A DNA stretch of 64,000 nucleotides, from the NCBI RefSeq assembly GCF_000150275.1, contig NW_002060952.1, forward strand, positions 1,354,452-1,418,451, read 5' to 3'. Positions 50,025 through 64,000 of the stretch are shown here, piece by piece. How positions within the stretch are numbered: position 1 is the first letter of the stretch; every line of letters starts with the position of its first letter. Under the pieces are notes generated by a model. That model was given only the letters and a program-made list of their open reading frames with translations, did no database searches and was not told the origin of the DNA. The position numbers were made by a program, and so were the translations under genes. This stretch comes from Trichoplax adhaerens (Eukaryota > Placozoa > Uniplacotomia > Trichoplacea > Trichoplacidae).

Positions 50025-53000
50025 CACCGTTATGCAAAGTGTATGCAAAGCTTTCAAACTCTATTGTTATCATTGGACATGTATCAACAAAATGCATTCA
50101 TTACTGGTCTTACATCCCAACTCGTAAAGCTTATACTTACTGCTAGGATAGTAAGATATATTAACATGCTAAACTCAGCTTTATTTAAGAAGCTTTTTTG
50201 TCTTTTAATTTTGCTGACCGGCTTAAGGCCTTGATTAATCTTTAAGTGCTTAATGCTAGTAATTAATTATTAGTTTCTTTCGGATTTTGACTTTTACAAG
50301 ACATGCGAATGTGCTCTAGTGTGTTCGCTTTGACATTAATCATCCACAAGTCTGACATCCATTGACCCATGCAGTCGATTATCATGAATGATAGTATTTG
50401 TACTTCTTTTTCGTTAGTTTTGATATTGTTGAGACGAAGTAAATTGGAGACCGTCTTCATTGACAGTAATTCCTTTGCTGTATAATTAAGCTCCCGACTA
50501 ATTGATAATTTAAGCTGCTCTGATGTGCGAAAATGGGTTTATTACAATGTAGTCTTAGTTATTCCTATCTAGTTCAGACGTTATTAACTCCATAATCGAA
50601 ATTTGTTTTTTGTTAGTTGGTTATGATGATATCGGAGGACGTTTACAACCTCATTATCCAATATAATAGAAATTACTGCATAGTGAATCTATAAGTATTT
50701 TCTTTTCGGCTCCGTTATCAATCAGAAACTGTTCGATTGGTATTGTGTCATTTTTTCCAAGTTATTTGTACAAGGACGACTGTGCGCTTCTATTCTAGTG
50801 TTGTTTTGTCTTGCGTGCAATGCTAGTAGCTTAAGTGTTATTTAACATTGCTACACGTAGTGCTCTGTCAATTTACAATAATGATTAATCATTTATCTAT
50901 ATTAAATAAGCAGCTTTTTGTTTTACAAGAAATAGTAGAATTGCGTTATCTTACTTTGTTACTGAAGCAGTGATACTGTATCATCAAATTGTTTTTATGT
51001 TTTTATTTGACCAAATTCGAAAACCAGTATAATGTTTAATGATATCTACGTACAAAACGTTGCTACTACAACCAACTTGCTAATTGACCATTTTGCTGAA
51101 GCTGATTTTCCGCGTCGATAGCAAATATAAATATCAACGATGTATTGATTTTGCATTTAATAAGCAATAACGTATAAATTGTGAGCACCATCAATGTCGA
51201 TGTATTTACGTATTAATGGACTATTCCGAATATGGATAAAAGCTATAGTAGTTGTGCAACTACTATTACTATTACATAATTGGTTAAATTGAATTGCAAA
51301 ATATCTACCAGGCCGAAAGATATATATAACCTCTGAATATACATACAAGTATATGATGCTATTTAGTCTCTATGACATCAATATTATTATTATCATTATG
51401 ATACCATCATATAATTTTTTTTGTATAGTCTGCTCATCAGGTTGTTATAATTATGTAAGTAACTTGCCATCGCTATCATGGCAAGGAAAATATATATGTT
51501 ATTGTTTTATGACAATGTGTAATAATAATAATTATAATAATAGTAATAAGAATGATTGCCTTCTTTTGACAATAATTATATATTAACGTTATTCTTACCA
51601 CTATTATTCCTCTTGGAGAAAAAATTTGACAGTAATAACTGCTGATTTATCACTCTTTATTATTAATTAATTATCATAGCTTTTACCCTATGTATCTGTA
51701 TAATTCATGTATGACTTACAAATTTTGGAGAGAAAATTTTCCTATTTGAATCGTTTACAAGCTTTATCATCGAGCGAGCTCTTGTCAACAACATTATCAT
51801 TGGATTCATTTTCTAATTTAATTTGGATCATTCCGTGCAATCCATGACGACATTGATACTCAATAAGCAATTGTAACATCCTCATCGGTGCTACGATGAT
51901 CGCGTAGTGCAACAAAGTATCATCACTCTAGGAGAACTTGAAAATGTATGGAATGCGTATATCTATATATTTATTATAATTTCCAGTTGTTTAGTCATGA
52001 TTGATTTATGTGTATACTGGTTGAAGTGTTTTAAAGAAACAAGCGATGCCAATCTGATTTATGCTGTATGATGGTTGGTAACAGCTTTGTGATTTAACTG
52101 CTTTATGAGAAGATGTAAACGATTTCTCGTCGTAGATGCATTCGCATTATGTACAGGAAATTATTATAGATCAATTTTGGGGGATTGTAATCGCTTTGAT
52201 GTAATGCCACACTACAGTATTAAGTTTCACCTTTTAATCCTTCATAAGACATCATGATAACGATAATAACAATTAAATTTAAACTCTTTTACTCTTTACT
52301 TGACTGGTGACAACAAAACTGTGTGTTTGATATGCTGTATTTTTTCCAGTCTATAATTTATTGACTAGCTGAATATTGCAAAGCTAGTAGAATGATATAT
52401 CAAAAGAAAATAACATCAATCAATTACTGATACTGTAATTATGATATTCCCTTAACCTGCTTTTCACGGTTGTAATTTACTGTCTTACAATTTGTTATTG
52501 CTTTGAATTTTGTGCAGTACAATAATAAAATTAAATTTTATGAATGATTTTAGCTTCATTACTGCGAGAGCACTTGAAGAGTATTGCTATTCTTATGATA
52601 TTGATTGATCCACTTTTCAAGTATTCGAAGTGATCTACTGCATCGCAGTAGTCCAATTCTTATCTCTTAAGTCAAGAAATAGCCAGATCACGTCTATGCT
52701 ACTCTGTTTTTAGCCCTTTCATAAGTGATTTTAATCGATTCCACATGGGAACTACTATGTAGATGTAGCATGGTAGGATTGTTCATTCCTGTACGATTGT
52801 TGACTGAGAATAAATAAATTACAGTATCATCGCTGATATATGGAAATATATGGATCGATTCAGAAAATGCTTTCAATACCCTCTAGAAGCAATAATAATG
52901 CCTTCCTTATGGTTATTTCGGTTGGGAATGTGGTTCAAACAGTCAAGGGCATAAATTATCCGTTGTTAAAACGACAAGTTGTAACGATAGATCCCAGTTC

Positions 53001-53866
53001 AGCAGCTATTTTTAGCTATAGTGAAGTAAATAGTCAAGAGAGTTCTCTTCGAGCTATTTCTGGTTGCCATTATACGTTTATAGAAGTTCATGGTGTTGTC
53101 CTATTTCCTAGAAGCAAAACTATGCTGTAGTAAGTTAGTATCCAACGCAAGAGGAGACATACAGCCCGTATAAGGATCCAGACAGATATCATCCATGTCC
53201 ATGTGATGTCTTATGATACGGTAGGATATCACCAAGAAAGAGCTATACCTTATGAAATATACATATATCAAGAATGATCTTACAAGTATGGAGAGCATAA
53301 GGTAGGCTAAGACTATTGTACAATTAGATAATGTCGATTTCTTGGCAAGTGCCCTAAAACAGGAAGCGAATGCTTATTGTACAGTACGTGGATGTCTTAT
53401 AAATCACTTTTAAATCGATTGCTAATTGAACACCCCTGCTAAATATCCTTCTTGGATTACTGTCATAGGCCTGAGTGAATATTATTCTATCCATTTTGTT
53501 TGCAAAAACGCTCTATCGTATGCTATGCAGCCTGTAATAATATGATAGAAGTAAAATCAGCAAACACATTTATTGGTGTATTTGCATTTCGTGGACGTCT
53601 GTCTGTACGTCGAAAATGAGAAGGTTTTCATGGAATTTTCTGCTTCTTGAACACTACTTCATTCGAGATTCTGTACCCGTATAACGTTGCTCTGCTTAAG
53701 TTCAAAGCAGCAATCTACCGTACTGTACTTAAGGATTTCAAATTGTAGTATACTGTAATTATATACTGTCAGCAACTGGATAAATGAACAGTTGAACAAG
53801 ATTAAAAGCATTTACCGATTGACTGTGAGCCCTTGATCTTCCAACAAGAAAGCAATCTCAGCAAAA
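50025..53866. other. Spacer between BICC1 and QNG1
   Basis: The first few hundred bases are probably BICC1 3' UTR. The rest is AT-rich. A minus-strand stretch at 51742-51927, preceded by a splice acceptor and ending in a stop, reads like a short terminal exon (TLLHYAIIVAPMRMLQLLIEY) but has no neighbouring exons I can join. The frame at 52840-53130 has no coding support. Confidence 0.5.
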
Positions 53867-56575
53867 ATGGTGGTCAATGTTAGACAATCTGCAGAGCTAG
53901 TATGTAAGCTTGCAAAACATGTTCAAATCAAGCAAGATGGTATCAAACAAGTCGCTAACATGGTATGTCTTCTTCATTCTATTATGACACTTCGATAGCC
54001 TTCTTACCAATAGTAGCTTAGTAACTAAGCAAAGATGCACAATTTACTGTACTAGTCATTACTAACAGTAGCTAAAACTCGGCAAAGATAGGCAATTGAC
54101 TGCCATCATGCACCAGTTATGACTTATTAGAACTCAGCTCGGCAAAGATACAACATAGACTGCACTAGTTATTGCCAACTGTAGCCTATTAATTCGGTAA
54201 AGGTATAACATTAACTGTACTCCAGTAGTTGTTGCCTACGGTAGCTTAACTAGGCAAAGACAGAATTGACTGCACTAGTTGTTACCTACTGTAGCTTAGC
54301 TCGGCAAAGATATAAAATTAACTGCACTAGTTGTCATCGATTGAACTAGACTAAACCATAGCAGCTATGCTTAACTATGCAAAGATAAAGAATCTCCTTC
54401 TTAACCAAAACTCCATACAAATCCTATTAGACAATGACAAAAAATTTTCCACTTATTACCAACTGTAATTTAAGGAAACATAGATACAGAATTGATTTCA
54501 AGTGCCCAATGCTTTCGTTTTTAAATGATGATAGATTGTGAAAGCACTGCAATCAAATTCCTACAGTATACAGTCTTGGAAACAGCATGATCTCCATCCT
54601 AAAGATATGAACGAAGCAACATTAAATTGGTAAAGCTTAGCAAAGCACTCTACCACATTTCTACCATCAACATTCGAATTATAATTACAATACTAGCGTA
54701 ATAGCAGCATAATATCTTGGTGATTGATTTTCTCCTTGCCTATAGGATACTCGTCCTGGATACGCTAAACTTTTCCTTTTGGACAGAAAATCCACAGAAA
54801 TTTGTCATCCGATATAAAGAAAAAAATTATACTGGGTATTGGTCGCTTGTTGCTGCTATCAATAGAGCACTCGATGTAAGATTGTGAACTGATTGATGCA
54901 TGCTGTATAACGAAGCTCCGTGTTAGCTTGCTTGAATAACTTTTACTTTTTCCCTCGATATTACGTATGTTTTCAAGGAAGGAATACCATTGACTACACC
55001 ACAATTTTATGCCGATATTACCACACAGCAATTTGAAACTATATTTAGATCTGAAACAGATACTAGAATTCCTCTGGTTGAAGCCAGAGTTAAAAATCTT
55101 CGTGAAGTTGGTCGAAAAGTGATTGAGGTAATGAACAATGAACAATTCATTATTACTTACTCTATATACAGTATATGCAAACGTAGCTATTTATGTGGTA
55201 TATTTCTGATTTGAGAATTAACACTGTACAGTATTAGAGAGGAATGGAGTCATCGCTTTTTATTGATAATTGTTTATTCATGGCTTAATATATATATATA
55301 GAAATTCGATGGCTCCTTCGTTAACTGTATAAAGCAGTGCAATCAATCTGCGGAAAAACTACTAGAAAGCATTACCTCAACCTTCGATTGTTTTAATGAT
55401 GTATCCACCTTTCATGACATTCAAGGTTAGAATTGAATGATCATTTTTTATGTGTATGTACATCAACTAATGTGTAACTTGGAATGATTTCTTATTTCGG
55501 TAGTTGGATTTTATAAGCGAGCTCAAATACTCATTGCAGATATTTGGGCTTGCTTTGAGGGACAAGGATTTGGTTACTTTCAAGATATCGAGTACATTAC
55601 CATGTTTGCTGATTATAGGTACGTTGCCACTTAGTACTTCCAACTTAGTTGATGGATACATATTATTTGGATTCTATCTTCATAGGTACGCTGCCACTTA
55701 GTACTTCCAACTTAGTTTATTGATTCATATTATTTAGATTCTATCTTTATTTGCAGATTATAAGTATGTTACCACTTAGTACTTCCAAATTAGTTTATTT
55801 ATACATATTGAGATTGTATCTTCACTTAAGTAGGGTGTTGTTAATAGCTATTACTATCCAATTACTATGCCTACCAGCTAATTCATTGCATTATCATACA
55901 TCTATATCTTTTTTCTTATTGCGATTGCCTTGTTTTCGAAGAATTCCACAGGTTAGCTCACGCCAATTGATTATAAATATTTGGTAAATAATTGATAATT
56001 AAAAATTGGACCTTTGGATAATAATTGAATTACTCTTAGGTTTTGGCTTTTATGAATGTCCTAACATACTCTGATTCATTGATGCAGCATCTGAAAGACG
56101 GTAACTTTGTGTAGTAATGGTATACTTTAGTAAAAATAGCACTTGATTAACTTTGCGCTTTACGTAAAGGAACCGAAATTAAGGCAGGAGATGTTATGGA
56201 GTTAGAAATTCGAGGATCATCTATTTGGGCGGTAGAGGTAAGTGTATAGCCTAATTTCTAGAAGTGCAATAACTGGAAAAGAATGATGACCTAAACAAAT
56301 TTGAACTAGATTATCATTTATCATTTTTAGACTGTATTATAAGTTATAACTATCAAATCCAATCTTACATAAAGCTAAGACGTACTTGTTTTAATGATTT
56401 TTAGCTAATTTATAGAGAAATCAAGTCTCAAATACAAGCCAATGAAGATTTACGACAGCGTGATTTAATAGTTAATTCTATCATCATTGATTTTTATCTA
56501 TGGGATTATTGTAAAGAATATCGATCAGAAATAGATGTTATCCCAATGCATAAAACACGTACTATTTTCTATTAA
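53867..56575 (+). CDS. QNG1: Queuosine 5'-phosphate N-glycosylase/hydrolase (DUF2419, C9orf64 family)
   Basis: Releases queuine from queuosine 5'-monophosphate, so that the base can be reused for tRNA modification (family knowledge). Exons: 53867-53962, 54535-54629, 54746-54875, 54978-55127, 55302-55425, 55504-55618, 55942-55951, 56040-56100, 56170-56237, 56405-56575. The model closes at 339 residues (human: 341). Clear family stretches are [52 protein letters not shown] (Asp235), [12 protein letters not shown] and a C-terminal [12 protein letters not shown]...IFY. Exon 7 is only 10 nt, encoding the Ile-Pro-Gln part of ADYRIPQ; without it the frame breaks. Intron 1 contains a minisatellite and intron 6 a triplicated splice-donor region. 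AATAAA at 56642, 67 bases after the stop, fits a polyadenylation signal. Confidence 0.94.
54006..54390. repeat. Degenerate minisatellite in QNG1 intron 1
   Basis: About six diverged units of roughly 55-65 bp, each with the pattern ACTGTAGCTTA, CTCGGCAAAGATA, AATTGACTGCACTAGTTGTT. The repeated element is confined to the intron and shows no open frame. Confidence 0.8.
55608..55830. repeat. Three-copy tandem repeat including the end of QNG1 exon 6 and its donor
   Basis: Units of about 70 bp begin at GATTATAGGTACGTTGCC (55611), TAGGTACGCTGCC (about 55683) and GATTATAAGTATGTTACC (about 55757). Each continues ACTTAGTACTTCCAA and then an ATATT(A/T)-rich tail. The first unit carries the true exon end and splice donor; the second keeps AGGTACG; the third has lost it (AAGTATG). 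Confidence 0.85.
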
Positions 56576-57970
56576 GTACAATATTATTACGATTTTCACT
56601 GCAGAACGATAGGATAATGCTAAACATCTATGCCAAGTGGAAATAAAAGTTAATTTTTAAACAATATCCAACTCTGAAAGTTTGCGCTATCTCGATCAAT
56701 GACATAATGGGGATACAGTGGTTTACCATAACATTAATACTGTATTACATAATTATATCTGAACTACAGTAAATAATTGTTTTTTTAATAACTAATCTAT
56801 GGATTGCGCAAGAATTCATGACATGCTTAAAACGATGTTATATCATTGCTTTCTGACTAAATGTTTGCCTTTTTCTATGATGTATAAGACTGTGCTATAA
56901 TTTATGATCCCCGCACTTTTGTTAGGCTTGAATTTGTGCCATATTCGTAGTTTTTATAAGGCTAAGATCGGCAAGTAATGTAACTTAGCCAATAATTCCG
57001 CTCTGAAAACTATGATCTAGTAGCTGCATTACTAGATGATATGATTGCGGGCGATCAAGTCATTTTCTTTGTGTTGCATCAGAAGCGAAGTTGTAATTCA
57101 ACTTATTCAAAATTGAAGTTAGATGAAAAACTGCATGACGGAAATGGTCAAAGTGAATATTATAGCGTTATTGTGACACTTTTGTAGTAATTTCTATAGA
57201 CATTACTGTTTCTTCCATAATGATACACTATCAAATTGTATATACAATTGCACAATCAGATAAAAATTATATCCTTAGATAGCTAACCTAGTTTAACATT
57301 AATAACGATAAAACATGGGTAGCTAATACTAGTGATGGCTCACGTCCCTTTAACTGTATCAAATTTTCAGTCTACGATAACGGAAATAAAATCATTACAA
57401 TCCTTGTGCTACGGCTATACGATGATTCAAGCTTTATTGCTTTTTCTTTCCATACAACATAAATCATATCATCAGATGGCTAAAATATAACATACTCCTT
57501 TTATTGTAGTCAATTAAACGTAATCTTGCCGTTAGTGTAGTTTTCGCTATTGATTATACAGTATAACTTAATATTGAAGTCTGTCAACAATGACGGTACG
57601 TCATTATGTTATGAAAGACTTTGCTACAGATGGTGGAACTACGCTGATAATACTAACCATATTGATACTTATTTTTATGAACAAAATGATTACTGTATCA
57701 TTATTAACATCTGGCTAGACTACAGCCTATTAATTAAAGCCCTAAGTTTGCAATCATGCCTACTACAACATAATCATCAATGTTGTTATAAATATCTAAC
57801 AACTAAAATAAATCGATGTAACAAGATACAGTAACTTCATATAATCAATTGAGTCAATAACTATGGTAATGCCATTAATATTAACTACATTAATTTAGCC
57901 CAAATGTCGTTGATTTACGGTAGTAAGTTATTCGTTATAATGATCTACGATATTTCTTTGTGTTGACGAC
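56576..57970. other. Convergent 3' spacer between QNG1 and PCNA
   Basis: About 1.4 kb of AT-rich sequence with the QNG1 3' end at its left and the PCNA 3' end at its right. It contains the second copy of the dispersed repeat (57370-57565). The frame at 57550-57834 is not supported. Confidence 0.6.
57370..57565. repeat. Second member of the dispersed repeat seen in BICC1 intron 3
   Basis: Shares CTCCTTTTATTGTAG, AATCTTGCCGT and a TATTGATTATACAGT end with 43780-44045, in the same order and orientation, with many substitutions. Any former function is unclear. Confidence 0.5.
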
Positions 57971-63523
<5,553 letters not shown>

Positions 63524-63943
63524 ATGCCTGCTGATGATGGTATATCTATCTTAGATATCATCCAGGACTATTACAGGTAGGTCATGTTTTTAATTGGCTG
63601 ATGGATGCTACAGAGTTATTCTACAGTATCATGTAGGTTATTGCTACACTCCTTGCGTATTTACAGTTCCAAGTTATGAAGTGATATTTAGAGCGTCATA
63701 TCAAAAATCCAGTTGCTATTACCTACAAATTGAAAAGAGCATTGCTGTATAAATTTGTGAAAAAACAATTCATAGTGTCAGGCTTCGATAAACTCCTTTC
63801 TTGATGCCCAAAATGTATCTCTTGCAGCAAGACTATTGATTCATGACTACACCGTGTTGAATATACAGTACATAGAAAGGATTGCTTTTTTTTTAGACGA
63901 CAGAAAAGAAAAAGGAATAACGGCAACACTAGACACAGCCAAA
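63524..63943 (+). CDS. First exons of an unidentified gene, cut by the window end
   Basis: An ATG at 63524 opens MPADDGISILDIIQDYYR, ending at a good donor (AG|GTAGGT, 63577). A pyrimidine-rich acceptor at 63895-63896 restores the frame and adds a basic stretch (RQKRKRNNGNTRHSQ) up to a GTAAGA donor after 63943. The acidic-then-basic start could belong to a nuclear protein, but no family can be named. The rest lies beyond the window, and this model depends on splice signals alone. Confidence 0.4.
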
Positions 63944-64000
63944 GTAAGAAATATCATGGACACTAATTTTTCCTTAAGTCAACAATATTGCCTTTTCTAT

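Overview
This window is nuclear DNA from an animal. Every clear gene is split by many short, AT-rich GT-AG introns (mostly about 70-700 bp). The gene set is metazoan: a tandem-GAF cyclic nucleotide phosphodiesterase, SEC24C/D, a PA14-containing B4GALNT3/4-type enzyme, a CDP-DAG synthase, Bicaudal-C, queuosine phosphate glycosylase and PCNA. Compact genes, strong AT bias, intron-rich gene models close in length to the human proteins and a 50-N scaffold gap suggest a small-genome early-branching metazoan, most likely a placozoan (Trichoplax/Hoilungia type). The species call is inference.

Layout: 1-2.5 kb, non-coding with one 141-bp tandem duplication. 2.5-8.5 kb (+), PDE5/6/11-type phosphodiesterase, 21 exons. 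10.1-16.5 kb (-), SEC24C/D, 24 exons, with a large repetitive Q/P/G/S-rich exon. 16.5-21.5 kb, spacer with arrays of the pentamer ACWGT. 21.5-23.5 kb (+), intronless PA14-glycosyltransferase. 23.5-27 kb, short repeats, a decayed coding stretch and another ACWGT array. 27.0-33.6 kb (+), phosphatidate cytidylyltransferase, 15 exons, with a 3.7-kb first intron. 35.4-41.4 kb, two near-identical copies of the 5' flank plus first three exons of Bicaudal-C, separated by an N gap. 40.6-50.0 kb (+), the complete Bicaudal-C gene, 25 exons. 53.9-56.6 kb (+), QNG1, 10 exons including a 10-nt microexon. 58.0-60.5 kb (-), PCNA, 8 exons. 60.5-63.5 kb, repeat-rich spacer. 63.5 kb to the end (+), the first exons of an unidentified gene.

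The neighbours do not form an obvious pathway; they are housekeeping or signalling genes placed side by side. Exon boundaries were worked out by hand from splice consensus, reading phase and remembered family sequences. All seven complete models close in frame, with lengths of 884, 1,390, 662, 426, 925, 339 and 261 residues in window order.

The most interesting non-genic signal is the ACWGT pentamer. ACAGT and ACTGT are reverse complements that differ only at the central base, so mixed arrays look the same on both strands. They occur mainly in the 5' flanks of genes. The second is the duplicated and expanded promoter region of Bicaudal-C. I found no mobile element with recognisable coding capacity, no tRNA or rRNA gene, and no sign of a novel multi-gene system.
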